A stretch of DNA of 64,000 bases from the NCBI RefSeq assembly GCF_009832905.1, contig NZ_CP047135.1:4281001-4345000 (forward strand), read 5' to 3'. Source of the stretch: Stenotrophomonas sp. 364. GTDB lineage: Bacteria > Pseudomonadota > Gammaproteobacteria > Xanthomonadales > Xanthomonadaceae. The translations under genes and the position numbers were made by a program. Under the pieces are notes generated by a model, which was not told the DNA's origin, ran no database searches, and worked only from the letters and a program-made list of their open reading frames with translations. This document shows positions 12,593 through 21,209 of this stretch, in pieces; position 1 is the stretch's first letter; each line of letters opens with the position of its first letter.

Positions 12593-14377
12593 TCAGCTGG
12601 CAGCCTTGCGCTGGGCGATATACGCCTGGATCTGCTGCTCCAGCACCGGCAGCGGCACCGAGCCCTGCTTGAGCACCGCGTCGTGGAAGGACTTCACGTC
12701 GAACCGGTCGCCCAGTTCCTGCTCGGCCTGCGCGCGCAGGCGCACGATGGCGATCTCGCCCAGCTTGTAGCTCAGCGCCTGGCCCGGCCAGGAGATGTAG
12801 CGGTCCACTTCGGTGGTCACTTCATGCTCGCTCAGCGCGGTGTGGTCGCGCAGGTAGGCAATGGCCTGCGCGCGGGTCCAGCCCTTGTGGTGCACGCCGG
12901 TGTCGATCACCAGGCGCGCGGCACGCCACATCTCGTAGGTCAGGCGGCCGAAATCCTCGTAGGGGGTTTCGTAGATGCCCATCTCCACGCCGAGCTTTTC
13001 GCAGTACAGGCCCCAGCCTTCGCCATAGGCGGAGATGTAGGCGTTGCGGCGGAACTCGGGCTGCTCGCCCTGCTCGGCCGCCAGTGCGCCCTGCAGCGCG
13101 TGGCCGGGGTCGGATTCGTGCAGGGTCAGGGCCGGCAGGTTGTACAGCGGGCGCGCCGGCAGGTTGTAGGTGTTGAGCCAGTAGGTACCCATGCCGCCGC
13201 GGCCGGCGGTCCAGAACGGGGCGATGTCCGGCGGTACCGGCACGATGGTGAAGCGTGCGCGCGGCAGGGTCATGTACTTGCCGATCACCCCGTCCACGCG
13301 CTTGGAGATCCACGCGGCGCGGTGCAGCAGTTCGTCGGGGGTCTTGGCGTAGAACTGCGGATCGGTACGCAGGAAGGTCAGGAACTGCGCGAAGCTGCCC
13401 TTGAATTCCACCTGCTTGATGATGCCGTTCATTTCCGCCTGGATGCGCGCCACTTCCTTCAGGCCGATCTCGTGGATCTGCTGCGGGGTCAGGTCCAGCG
13501 TGGTGTATTCGTGGATCTGCTGCTTGTAGTACGCCTTGCCGTCGGGCATGGCTTCGGCGGCCAGGGTGGTGCGCGCTTGCGGCACGTACTCGCTGACAAA
13601 GAAGGTGCGCAGCTTGGCGAACGCCGGCACCACACTGCCCCCGATGGCCTGCCGCGCCTGCTCCCGCAGCTGCGCCTGCTCGGCGGCGGGGATGCTGGCG
13701 GGCAGCTTCTTGAAGGGCGCGTACAGCGGCGAGGCGGTCGGGTCCTTCAGTTCGGACACGGTGGCGATGGACACTTCGCGCCCGTCCAGCACCGCGCGCG
13801 GCACGCTGAAGCCGCGCTTGAGGCCGGCCCGCATGTTCTCGGTCTGCTGGTCGAAGTAGCGCGGCACGTCGTTGAGGCGGGCGATGTAGTTGCGGTAGTC
13901 CTTGGCGGTCTTCATTTCGCGGCGCGCCATGAAGGACAGGTTGGACCAGAACGAGGAGTCGGCATTGAACGGCATTTCATAGCCGCGCAGGCGTACCTCG
14001 GCGGCCAGGTTGAAGACCTGGTCGCGGTAGATGGCGTAGTTGATCTGGGTGTCGGCCGAGAGCGTCTTCGGGTCGATCGTGCCGAGCTTGGCCAGCACTT
14101 CGTCCCAGACCTTCAGCCGGGCCTGCTGGGCCGCCGCGCCCACGTCGGGCATGCGGGTGGCGTTGGCCGGGCCGTCGCCGTCTTCGCTGGCTTCACCACC
14201 GCCGTCCTGGCGCCACTTCCATTCGGTTTCGTAGATGCTGCGGAACTGCGCATCGGCGGGGCTTTCCGAGGCCAGGTTGGCCGGTGCGGCCGCCGGTGCA
14301 GCGGACGGTGCGGCCAGGACGGCGCCGGCAGGAAGGGCCAGGGCGAGCAGCAGCGCGGTGACGAGGGGCGATTTCAC
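12593..14377 (-). CDS. DUF885 family metallopeptidase-like protein
   Basis: A 594-residue secreted or periplasmic protein with a cleavable signal peptide (MKSPLVTALLLALALPAGAV then LAAPSA). The start codon is GTG. The conserved DUF885 motif LTLHESDPGHALQGALA (HExxPGHxxQ) is seen, with a further conserved region GEGWGLYCEKLGVEMG that supplies a Glu, as in HExxH-like zinc peptidases. Proteins of this family are common in Xanthomonadaceae and several copies are usually present; one may act as a carboxypeptidase-like enzyme, but substrates are mostly unproven. It stands alone on the minus strand, with a SMAG repeat upstream. Confidence 0.85.
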   Translation of the reverse strand: MKSPLVTALLLALALPAGAVLAAPSAAPAAAPANLASESPADAQFRSIYETEWKWRQDGGGEASEDGDGPANATRMPDVGAAAQQARLKVWDEVLAKLGTIDPKTLSADTQINYAIYRDQVFNLAAEVRLRGYEMPFNADSSFWSNLSFMARREMKTAKDYRNYIARLNDVPRYFDQQTENMRAGLKRGFSVPRAVLDGREVSIATVSELKDPTASPLYAPFKKLPASIPAAEQAQLREQARQAIGGSVVPAFAKLRTFFVSEYVPQARTTLAAEAMPDGKAYYKQQIHEYTTLDLTPQQIHEIGLKEVARIQAEMNGIIKQVEFKGSFAQFLTFLRTDPQFYAKTPDELLHRAAWISKRVDGVIGKYMTLPRARFTIVPVPPDIAPFWTAGRGGMGTYWLNTYNLPARPLYNLPALTLHESDPGHALQGALAAEQGEQPEFRRNAYISAYGEGWGLYCEKLGVEMGIYETPYEDFGRLTYEMWRAARLVIDTGVHHKGWTRAQAIAYLRDHTALSEHEVTTEVDRYISWPGQALSYKLGEIAIVRLRAQAEQELGDRFDVKSFHDAVLKQGSVPLPVLEQQIQAYIAQRKAAS

Positions 14378-14485
14378 GATCAGCGGTTCCCGGTGGACGG
14401 CAAACCCCGATCATGGCACCCGGCGAAGGGGCCGCGCATGGATCAAAGGTCCTGCCTGCTCCGTGGGCAGCGCCGAAGGCGCGCG

Positions 14486-14510
14486 GTAGCCACCAACCGT
14501 TGGTCGGTGG
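14486..14510 (+). repeat. SMAG/REP palindrome
   Basis: GTAG then CCACCAACCGTTGGTCGGTGG, a single SMAG copy between the DUF885 gene and the GT2/LAB_N pair. The central ACCGTTGGT is the family core. Confidence 0.8.
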
Positions 14511-14518
14511 GCCCGTCC

Positions 14519-14860
14519 TCAATGCGGCGCCTTGTCCCGCTTCCACCCACGATGGTCGATATCCAGCTTCAGGCTGTACAGCGCGGTAAACGCCGGGAAC
14601 AGGTTCTGCAGTACGCCCACCGAGTCCTGCTTGGCCGAAAACAGGAAGTAGCTCAGCGTCATCAGGCTGCCGACCACGCTCATATACCAGAACAGCCGCG
14701 GGATCACCGGCTTGCCAGCGCGCCGGGAGGCCACGAACTGGACCAGCCAGCGGCCGCCGAACATCAGCGCGCCGGTGTACCCGATCAGCTTCCAGCCGGT
14801 CACGTGCAGGCCGGTCCAGTACAGCCAGGTCAACGGTTGGTCGAGCCAGTGCAGCTCCAT
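14519..14860 (-). CDS. Lipid-A-disaccharide synthase N-terminal domain protein
   Basis: A 113-residue integral membrane protein with three predicted helices. It matches the LAB_N domain, which in some LpxB fusions precedes the synthase and on its own is found next to GT2 enzymes. Recognisable stretches are KLIGYTGALMFGGRWLVQF, then RAGKPVIPRLFWYMSVVGS and LYSLKLDI. The ATG overlaps the stop of the GT2 gene by one base, so the two are translationally coupled. The pair probably builds or moves a polyprenyl-phosphate sugar for envelope lipid modification; this is inferred from genomic partnership. Confidence 0.85.
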   Translation of the reverse strand: MELHWLDQPLTWLYWTGLHVTGWKLIGYTGALMFGGRWLVQFVASRRAGKPVIPRLFWYMSVVGSLMTLSYFLFSAKQDSVGVLQNLFPAFTALYSLKLDIDHRGWKRDKAPH

Positions 14861-15582
14861 CAGCGTTCTTCCACGGCGGTGCGCTTGCTGCGCGTGATCA
14901 GCCAGGCCACCCCACGCAGGTCGCGGATGCCGACCAGCGCGCGGCCCAGGTTGGTGTATTTGGACACGCCCGCCGTGCGATGCCGGTGATTGACCGGCAC
15001 GCTGATGGTCTGCCAGCCCGCACGCTGCATCAGCGCCGGCAGGTAGCGGTGCATGTGGTCGAAGTACGGCAGGTCCAGGAACGCCTCGCGCTCGAACAGC
15101 TTGATGCCGCAGCCGGTGTCGGGGGTGTCGTCGCGCAGCATGCGCGCGCGGATGGCATTGGCCCACTTGCTGGCCCAGCGCTTGCTGCCCGAGTCCTGGC
15201 GGTGGACCCGCCAGCCGGCGAACAGCTTTACCTGCGGCGCAGCCGCGGCGCGCGCCGCCAGCAGCTTGGGAATATCGGCCGGGTCGTTCTGGCCGTCGCC
15301 GTCCAGGGTGGCGATCCAGGGGGCGCGGGCCTGCTTGACGCCGGTGCGCACCGCCGTGCTCTGCCCGCTCTGACTGACGTGGTGCAGCACCCGCAGCTCG
15401 GGGTGGACGGCCTTGAGCCCCTGCAGCACCGCCAGGGTGTCATCGCGCGAATGGTCGTCGACGTAGACGATCTCGAACGCGACCTGCCCGCGCAGCGCGG
15501 CGACGATCTCCTCGATCAGGGGGGTAACGTTGTCGCGTTCATTGAAGACGGGAACAACGACCGACAGCTGGGGTTGGCTCAT
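14860..15582 (-). CDS. Glycosyltransferase family 2, DPM1-like
   Basis: A 240-residue GT-A enzyme resembling dolichol-phosphate mannosyltransferase and ArnC. The N-terminus LSVVVPVFNERDNVTPLIEE is the GT2 start, VYVDDHSRDDT the nucleotide-binding loop and ATLDGDGQNDP the metal-binding DxD region. No C-terminal membrane helices are present; the coupled LAB_N partner may supply membrane anchoring. The likely product is an undecaprenyl-phosphate-linked sugar. ATG 15582 (MSQPQ) is chosen because homologues start there; the frame extends 22 codons further. Confidence 0.85.
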   Translation of the reverse strand: MSQPQLSVVVPVFNERDNVTPLIEEIVAALRGQVAFEIVYVDDHSRDDTLAVLQGLKAVHPELRVLHHVSQSGQSTAVRTGVKQARAPWIATLDGDGQNDPADIPKLLAARAAAAPQVKLFAGWRVHRQDSGSKRWASKWANAIRARMLRDDTPDTGCGIKLFEREAFLDLPYFDHMHRYLPALMQRAGWQTISVPVNHRHRTAGVSKYTNLGRALVGIRDLRGVAWLITRSKRTAVEER

Positions 15583-15669
15583 GGTCGGGCTCTGCGGAGG
15601 GCCAGGATCGAAAACGAGCGCGCATTTTCCGCACCCAAGGTTATCCAAAGATGAATCCGCAGATGTGTG

Positions 15670-16635
15670 TCAGGCGTGAGTACCGAAATAATCGCGGCAC
15701 CAGGCCACCACCGGGGGCAGGCCCTGCTCGATCGGCGTGGCCGGCTCATAGCCGAATGCGTCACGGGCGAGCGTGGTGTCGGCCATGGTGCGGACCATGT
15801 CGCCGGGCTGCATCGGCTTGTACACCTTGTGCGCCGGGCGCCCGGCCGCCGCTTCGATGACCCCGATGAAGTGCTCCAGCTCGATCGGCGTGTGGTTGCC
15901 CAGGTTGAAGACACGGTGCGGAACATCCTCGCTGGACGGATGCGCCAGCGCGCCGAGGATACCGGCCACGATGTCGGAAACATGTGTGAAGTCGCGCTGC
16001 ATTTTTCCGTCGTTGAACACGTCGATCGGGCGCCCGGCCAGAACCGCGCGCGAGAACAGCAGCGGTGCCATGTCCGGGCGGCCCCAGGGGCCGTACACGG
16101 TGAAGAAGCGCAGGCCGGTGGCATGCAGGCCGTACAGCTGCGCGTAGGTGTAGGCCATCAGCTCGTTGGCGGCCTTGGTAGCCGCGTACAGCGAGCGCGG
16201 TTTGTCGATGCGCTGGTCCTCGGAGAACGGCGGGGTGGCCGAATCGCCGTACACCGAACTGCTGGACGCGTACACCAGGTGCGCCACGCCACGGTGGCGG
16301 CACAGCTCGAGCATGTTGACGAAGCCGACCAGGTTGCTGTCCACGTAGGCGTGCGGGTTCTCGATCGAGTAACGCACGCCGGCCTGCGCGGCCAGGTGGA
16401 TCACCCGGGTCGGCTGCACCTCCTCGAACAGCGCGGCCAGGCCGTCGCGGTCGGTCAGGTCGAGCGAGCGGATGTCGGCGTCCGGGCACAGCGCGGCCAC
16501 GCGGTCGCGCTTGATCTGCGGGTCGTAGTAGTCGTTGTAGTTGTCCAGCCCGACCACCGTTTCACCGGCATCGAGCAGCGCGCGGACCGTGTTGGCCCCA
16601 ATGAAGCCGGCAGCGCCGGTGACGAGGATGGTCAT
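15670..16635 (-). CDS. NAD-dependent epimerase, UDP-glucuronate 4-epimerase-like
   Basis: A 321-residue extended SDR enzyme. GAAGFIGANT is the NAD-binding GxxGxxG loop, and ASSSSVYGDS with LYAATKAANELMA supplies the Ser/Tyr/Lys catalytic set. NYNDYYDPQIKRDR after the first Rossmann units is characteristic of UDP-glucuronate 4-epimerases (GAE/CapI group), which interconvert UDP-glucuronate and UDP-galacturonate. It is soluble and cytosolic. The gene lies 87 bases upstream of GT2 on the same strand and probably supplies its sugar nucleotide. Other UDP-sugar epimerase activities remain possible. Confidence 0.87.
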   Translation of the reverse strand: MTILVTGAAGFIGANTVRALLDAGETVVGLDNYNDYYDPQIKRDRVAALCPDADIRSLDLTDRDGLAALFEEVQPTRVIHLAAQAGVRYSIENPHAYVDSNLVGFVNMLELCRHRGVAHLVYASSSSVYGDSATPPFSEDQRIDKPRSLYAATKAANELMAYTYAQLYGLHATGLRFFTVYGPWGRPDMAPLLFSRAVLAGRPIDVFNDGKMQRDFTHVSDIVAGILGALAHPSSEDVPHRVFNLGNHTPIELEHFIGVIEAAAGRPAHKVYKPMQPGDMVRTMADTTLARDAFGYEPATPIEQGLPPVVAWCRDYFGTHA

Positions 16636-16685
16636 CGCAGTAATCCTGGAAATACGGGGAACAGCATAGCGGTGCGGTATGTCAC

Positions 16686-17411
16686 TCAGAACAGGCCGAA
16701 GCGCTTCCTGGCAACGTTGACCCGGCCCGGTTCGATGATGTCGCTGACGCCCTTGGCATCGAAGCGATCCAGCAGGGCATCGCTGCCCTTCTTCAGCTTC
16801 AGCGCCATTTCTTCGGGGTAAAGCGGCACCAGCGACATGAACACGATGGTCTTTTCAGCGTCGATCACCAGCTGGCCGAAGTCTTCCGGGGCGTTTACCG
16901 GCGGCAGCACGATTACGCCGTCGAAGCCGACGCCCGGCGCGTAGGGCGCGGGAGGATCGAAGTTGGGAATGGTGTGGCCAAACCCCAGCCAGGTGTCGAA
17001 CTTGTGCGGCAGCCGCGCCATCATCTTCAGCAGGCGGATCGGCCAGTAGTGGCGCTCGTCCTCGAGGTCGGCCTGCTGCAGCGGCCAGTCGGCCGGCAGG
17101 GTCACCATCAGTTCCATGTAGCGCGGCGCATCGACGTCGTCGGACAGGGTCATCGGCAGGTCACTCATGCCCGATGTCACCAGCCGCAGATGCGGGAACG
17201 TATCGGTGGCCGGCACCACGTGCACGTCGATGTGCACGGCGTCGGACACGATTTCATGGAACACGCTCGAGACCGGGCCAAGATGCCGCTCGATATGCGC
17301 GCTGATCTGCTCGATGCACACCTCACCGGCCGCCGGCGCGAAGTCGCGGGGCCGGGTGTGGGTCAACATCGGACTGCCGCCCGGGCTGACATCGTCGTAG
17401 GTATCGCTCAT
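16686..17411 (-). CDS. Suppressor of fused (SUFU) domain protein
   Basis: A 241-residue cytosolic protein of the bacterial SUFU family. Recognisable stretches are HLGPVSSVFHEIVSDAVHID, then LVTSGMSDLPM, the RYMELMVTLPADWPL block and GFGHTIPNFDPP. Eukaryotic relatives regulate Hedgehog signalling; bacterial ones are often immunity or contact-system accessory proteins, but no toxin gene is next to it here. The C-terminus ends in a basic stretch VNVARKRFGLF. Function in this organism is not known. Confidence 0.85.
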   Translation of the reverse strand: MSDTYDDVSPGGSPMLTHTRPRDFAPAAGEVCIEQISAHIERHLGPVSSVFHEIVSDAVHIDVHVVPATDTFPHLRLVTSGMSDLPMTLSDDVDAPRYMELMVTLPADWPLQQADLEDERHYWPIRLLKMMARLPHKFDTWLGFGHTIPNFDPPAPYAPGVGFDGVIVLPPVNAPEDFGQLVIDAEKTIVFMSLVPLYPEEMALKLKKGSDALLDRFDAKGVSDIIEPGRVNVARKRFGLF

Positions 17412-17452
17412 CCGTCACTCCTTGTGGGCCGCCACCGGCTGCCCGGAAGCCG

Positions 17453-17761
17453 TCACCACAACGTGAGCGGCGCTTCCTTGGCCAGCGTGGCCTTGCGTTC
17501 CTTGCTGAAATTCCACCACGGGCGCGGTGCTTCGCCCTGCATGAAGCGCACGACCGACAGGAACACATCGATCACGCACGGGTCATGCATCACGCCGGTG
17601 CGCAGGCATAGCTGCGCATACATGTCGTAGGCATCGCGGCCACGCAGGTGCGCGGGTACACGGATGCCGATCAGACGCAGATCTTTCTCACAGGCCGGCC
17701 CGACATTCGGCAGGTCGGTCAGACGCAACAGATGGTTGCGGTCGACCTTGGCAGGGTTCAT
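17453..17761 (-). CDS. Helix-hairpin-helix protein, Cdd1/pathogenicity-locus family
   Basis: A 102-residue protein. RLTDLPNVGPACEKDLRLIG is a helix-hairpin-helix with the LPNVG turn that binds nucleic acid, followed by the family blocks RDAYDMYAQLCLRTGVMHDP and FMQGEAPRPWW. This corresponds to the Cdd1/pathogenicity-locus family (also annotated mitomycin-resistance protein). It is a small cytosolic protein that may touch DNA or RNA. The gene precedes the SUFU gene by 41 bases on the same strand, so co-transcription is likely. Confidence 0.82.
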   Translation of the reverse strand: MNPAKVDRNHLLRLTDLPNVGPACEKDLRLIGIRVPAHLRGRDAYDMYAQLCLRTGVMHDPCVIDVFLSVVRFMQGEAPRPWWNFSKERKATLAKEAPLTLW

Positions 17762-17796
17762 TGCGGGGGGATGATCCTCGTGCGCCGGTGGGGGAC

Positions 17797-18720
17797 TCAG
17801 CCCTTCTGTGCGCGAAGTCGTTCGAGCACGCCATCCAGCGTGTCCAGGTCGGTGTAATGGATGATCAGCTTGCCCTTGCCGCCGCGGCCGTGGTTGATCG
17901 CCACGCGGGCGCCCAGCGATTCGGACAACTCGGTTTCCAGCGAGGCGATGTCGGCCTGCGGCGCGCTGGCCGCCGGCTTCTTGCGCAGCGAACCGGGCAC
18001 CTTGCCGGCCGCGAACTGCTGCGCACGGTGTTCCACTTCGCGCACCGACCAGCCCTGGTCGGCCGCTTCCTGGGCCAGCTTGCTGGCCAGTTCCGGGGCC
18101 AGGGTGAGCAGCGCACGCGCGTGGCCCATTTCCAGCCGACGGGTTTCCAGCAGCAGGCGGATGGCGATCGGCAGCTCGAGCAGGCGCAGCAGGTTGGACA
18201 CCGCCGCGCGCGAGCGGCCGACGGCCTGGGCGGCCTCGGCGTGGGTGAGCGCGAACTCGCTGATCAGGCGCTGCAGCGCTTCGGCTTCTTCAAGCGGGTT
18301 GAGGTCTTCGCGCTGGATGTTTTCGATCAGCGCCATCGCGATGACGGTGCGGTCTTCCAGCTCGCGCACCACCACCGGCACTTCGTCCAGACCGGCCAGC
18401 TGCGAGGCGCGCCAGCGGCGTTCGCCGGCGACGATTTCGAAACTGTCCGGGCCGAGCTGGCGGACCAGGATCGGCTGGATCACGCCCTGCGCCTTGATGG
18501 ATTCGGCCAGCTCGGCGAGCTTGGTTTCGTCCATGTCGCGGCGCGGCTGGTACTTGCCCGGCTGCAGCTGGCCTACCGGCAGCTTGCGCAGCACTTCACC
18601 CGGCATGGGCTCGATCACCGCGGCCGCCTGTACCTGGGTCACCGCACCCTTGGGCCCCAGCAACGCATCGAGGCCGCGGCCGAGGCCGCGTTTCTTGCCG
18701 AGGGCGGGCTTGGTGCTCAT
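17797..18720 (-). CDS. parB: Chromosome partitioning protein ParB
   Basis: A 307-residue ParB/Spo0J-type protein that binds parS, uses CTP to spread and works with ParA to segregate the origin. The N-terminal GKKRGLGRGLDALLG motif that stimulates ParA is present; IVAGERRWRASQLAG is the CTP-binding GERR box; the central helix-turn-helix reads THAEAAQAVGRSRAAVSNLLRLL in sections. The C-terminal dimerisation domain ends at LRAQKG. Its ATG overlaps the parA stop by one base. No parS palindrome was recognised in the window. Confidence 0.96.
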   Translation of the reverse strand: MSTKPALGKKRGLGRGLDALLGPKGAVTQVQAAAVIEPMPGEVLRKLPVGQLQPGKYQPRRDMDETKLAELAESIKAQGVIQPILVRQLGPDSFEIVAGERRWRASQLAGLDEVPVVVRELEDRTVIAMALIENIQREDLNPLEEAEALQRLISEFALTHAEAAQAVGRSRAAVSNLLRLLELPIAIRLLLETRRLEMGHARALLTLAPELASKLAQEAADQGWSVREVEHRAQQFAAGKVPGSLRKKPAASAPQADIASLETELSESLGARVAINHGRGGKGKLIIHYTDLDTLDGVLERLRAQKG

Positions 18721-19517
18721 CAGGCGGTCTCCAGGGCTTTATCGGCCGTGTTGCGTTGTTGGTGGCGGCGGATGATCTCGCCGGCCAGGCCGAGGTAGGC
18801 AACGCCGCCCCGCGAGGCGCGGTCGTAACCGACGATGCTCTGCCCGTGGCTGGGTGCTTCGGCCAGGCGCACGTTGCGCGGCACGATGGTGCGGAACACG
18901 CGGTCGCCGAAGTGCTCGGTGAGCTCGGCCGACACCGCGTTGGCCAGGTTGTTGCGCACGTCGAACATGGTGCGCAGCACGCCCTCGATCTCCAGGCTGG
19001 GATTGAGGTTGGCGCGCAGCGCTTCGATGGTTTCCACCAGCGCGCTCAGCCCTTCCAGCGCGTAGTACTCGCACTGCATCGGCACGATTACCGAATCGGC
19101 GGCGGCCAGGGCGTTCAGGGTCAGCAGCGACAGCGCCGGCGGGCAGTCGATCAGGATGAAGTCGTACTCGTCACGGACCGGGGCCAGGGCGCGCTTGAGG
19201 CGCTGCTCGCGCTCGCCCTGGTCCATCAGCTGGATCTCGGCGGCGGTCAGGTCGATGTTGCCCGGGAGCAGGTCGAAGCCTTCCGGGGTGGTGACCCGCA
19301 CTTCGGCGGCGGTGGCTTCGCCCAGCAGCAGGTCGCAGGTGGACGCGGCGACTTCACGCTTGTCCACGCCGCTGCCCATGGTCGCATTGCCTTGGGAATC
19401 CAGGTCGACCAGGAGCACGCGCTTGGGTGCAGCAGCCAGGGAGGCGGCCAGATTGACGGCGGTCGTGGTCTTGCCGACGCCACCTTTCTGGTTGGCGATG
19501 GCGATGATGCGGGCCAT
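18720..19517 (-). CDS. parA: Chromosome partitioning ATPase ParA
   Basis: A 265-residue ParA/Soj ATPase. The deviant Walker A box is KGGVGKTTT (residues 11-19), followed by LLVDLDSQGNAT (switch and Mg region) and FILIDCPPALSL (Walker B). It binds DNA non-specifically in the ATP state and is released by ParB. ATG 19517 (MARIIAI) is chosen; the frame has five extra codons that are not in homologues. It is coupled to parB and lies downstream of rsmG, the standard proteobacterial order. Confidence 0.96.
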   Translation of the reverse strand: MARIIAIANQKGGVGKTTTAVNLAASLAAAPKRVLLVDLDSQGNATMGSGVDKREVAASTCDLLLGEATAAEVRVTTPEGFDLLPGNIDLTAAEIQLMDQGEREQRLKRALAPVRDEYDFILIDCPPALSLLTLNALAAADSVIVPMQCEYYALEGLSALVETIEALRANLNPSLEIEGVLRTMFDVRNNLANAVSAELTEHFGDRVFRTIVPRNVRLAEAPSHGQSIVGYDRASRGGVAYLGLAGEIIRRHQQRNTADKALETA

Positions 19518-19728
19518 GCGTGTGAGCCTCATCGGCAGGGAGTGGGACTGGTCATTATGCGTATATGGGGCGTGTCATGCACTGTGAGATGCGCGCCGAC
19601 AGGCGCCCGCGACCTCGATGGGGCACCTCGCGTGCGCCCGGTGGACACCGCAGCGGCAGCTGTGGCGGGCGTTGCCGCCGATATCGGGGCGCACCCGCAG
19701 CAGCAGGCTGGCGCGCGCCCGGGACCGG

Positions 19729-20367
19729 TCAGGGACCGGCCACCACCACCAGATGGCGCTCGCCAGTCAGGCCGGGCACGTGCAGCGGCAGCACCTGCTC
19801 CACCGTCCAGCCGGCCGGCAGCTGGGCAATTTCGTCGTGCGGGTGCACGCCTTTCATGGCCAGCAGGCGGCCGCCCGGGCGCAGCAGATGACCGCCAACG
19901 GCGATGATGCCGGCCAGGGTGTCCATGGCGCGGGCGGTCAGGTGGTCGTAGGCGCCGGGTTCGGCGAGCGCTTCGGCCCGCGATTCGGCCACGCGGGCGT
20001 TGGTCAGGCCGAGCTGGCGCACAGCCTCGCGCATGAAGCGCGCCTTCTTGCCGTTGCTTTCCACCAGGGTCACCTGCAGCTGCGGGCGGGCGATGGCCAG
20101 CGGGATGCCGGGCAGGCCGGGGCCGGTGCCCAGGTCGGCCAGGGTGCCGGCCTCCAGGTAGGGCTGCATGGCCAGCGAGTCGAGCAGATGGCGGGTGACC
20201 ATCTCCAGCGGGTCGCGGATCGCGGTGAGGTTGTAGGTGCGGTTCCAGCGGTCAAGCAGGGTCAGGTAGGTCAGCAGCGGCGGCGCCAGCGCGGCGTCCA
20301 GCTGCATCGCGGCCAGGCCGCGCTCAAGCGCGTCGGACACGCCGGCAGGGAGGGTGTGTTCTTTCAT
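19729..20367 (-). CDS. rsmG: 16S rRNA m7G527 methyltransferase
   Basis: A 212-residue SAM-dependent methyltransferase that modifies G527 of 16S r[23 protein letters not shown] is the SAM-binding motif I with the family signature [20 protein letters not shown] follows, and LTARAMDTL with LLAMKG completes the fold. The length is typical. A 211-base gap with no recognisable gene separates it from parA. It is first of the rsmG-parA-parB set. The tandem SMAG array lies immediately upstream. Confidence 0.95.
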   Translation of the reverse strand: MKEHTLPAGVSDALERGLAAMQLDAALAPPLLTYLTLLDRWNRTYNLTAIRDPLEMVTRHLLDSLAMQPYLEAGTLADLGTGPGLPGIPLAIARPQLQVTLVESNGKKARFMREAVRQLGLTNARVAESRAEALAEPGAYDHLTARAMDTLAGIIAVGGHLLRPGGRLLAMKGVHPHDEIAQLPAGWTVEQVLPLHVPGLTGERHLVVVAGP

Positions 20368-20387
20368 GGCGCCATTATCGCACCCCG

Positions 20388-20478
20388 GTAGAGCCGACCG
20401 TTGGTCGGCTACGCATCCCTGGTAGAGCCGACCGTTGGTCGGCTACGCATCCCTGGTAGAGCCGACCGTTGGTCGGCT
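20388..20478 (+). repeat. Tandem array of three SMAG repeats
   Basis: Three near-identical 23-base SMAG copies (20388-20410, 20422-20444, 20456-20478) beginning GTAGAGCCGACCGTTGGTCG. They are joined by the identical spacer ACGCATCCCTG, giving a precise 34-base period. They sit between rsmG and the phosphopantetheinyl transferase gene. Confidence 0.92.
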
Positions 20479-20519
20479 GCTCTACCAGGGACCCCACCCG
20501 TTGGCCCGGGCGACCCCGC

Positions 20520-21119
20520 TCACATCGCATGCCAGGCCAGCGCCGCGCGGAAATCCACCGCGGCCTGCCATTCGTGCAGGTGCCAGCGCGCCGCGTCACC
20601 CAGTTCCGGGTCGCACCAGGCCAGGCGAAGGCGGCCCGCAGCGTCCGGGGCCAGCTGAAGACGGTGCAGGCCAAAGGAAATGCCCTGTCCCTGTGCCTTG
20701 AGAATGGCTTCCTTGGCGCACCAGACCCGGAAGAACCACGGCGTGCGAGCCGCCTCGTCCAGCCCCAGCAGCCAGGCAACCTCGGCCGGATGGAAGAAGC
20801 GCTCGATGATTTCCACCATGCGCGGGCGCGGGCGCAGCGGCTCCAGGTCCACGCCCAGCCGGACCCGTTCGGCCATCGCCACCAGCAGCAGGCCATGGCT
20901 GTGGCTCCAGCCGGTGCCGATATGCGCCAGCGGGCCGTGCAGTTCCGGGCGGCCGCGGGCGTCGCGCTGCAGCGGCAGGGTGTCCGGCGTACCGCCCAGC
21001 TGGTCGGCCAGCAGGACCCGGGCCTGCGGCTCGCCCCGGGTGCCGTTGACGTGCGGCAGGCACCAGACCGTGACCGGGCCGAACTGCCACGGACCGCCCG
21101 AAACGATGGGCACGGTCAT
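20520..21119 (-). CDS. 4'-phosphopantetheinyl transferase, Sfp type
   Basis: A 199-residue enzyme that loads the phosphopantetheine arm of CoA onto carrier proteins of fatty-acid, polyketide or peptide synthesis. The Mg-binding LGVDLEPL and the WCAKEAILKAQGQG motif are the two hallmarks of the family, the latter carrying the Trp-x-x-Lys-Glu residues. HSHGLLLVAMA is the CoA-binding part. ATG 21119 has GGTGGT ahead of it; a GTG start nine codons upstream is also possible. No synthase gene is adjacent, so the carrier protein it serves is not evident. Confidence 0.85.
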   Translation of the reverse strand: MTVPIVSGGPWQFGPVTVWCLPHVNGTRGEPQARVLLADQLGGTPDTLPLQRDARGRPELHGPLAHIGTGWSHSHGLLLVAMAERVRLGVDLEPLRPRPRMVEIIERFFHPAEVAWLLGLDEAARTPWFFRVWCAKEAILKAQGQGISFGLHRLQLAPDAAGRLRLAWCDPELGDAARWHLHEWQAAVDFRAALAWHAM

Positions 21120-21209
21120 GCCACCACCCGGTGAGGACGACTGCACGGTGATTTCACGGGGGGTGCCGTCAACTGGCCCGGTCGTTCACGCAAACCGGGA
21201 GTCACCGCT

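Noticed and set aside
17797..19517. Expected parS site near parAB
   Set aside because: No copy of the TGTTTCACGTGAAACA-type palindrome was found in or around the genes.
20388..20478. Tandem palindromes as a CRISPR array
   Set aside because: Spacers are identical and only 11 bases long, and the repeats are SMAG palindromes; no cas gene is present.
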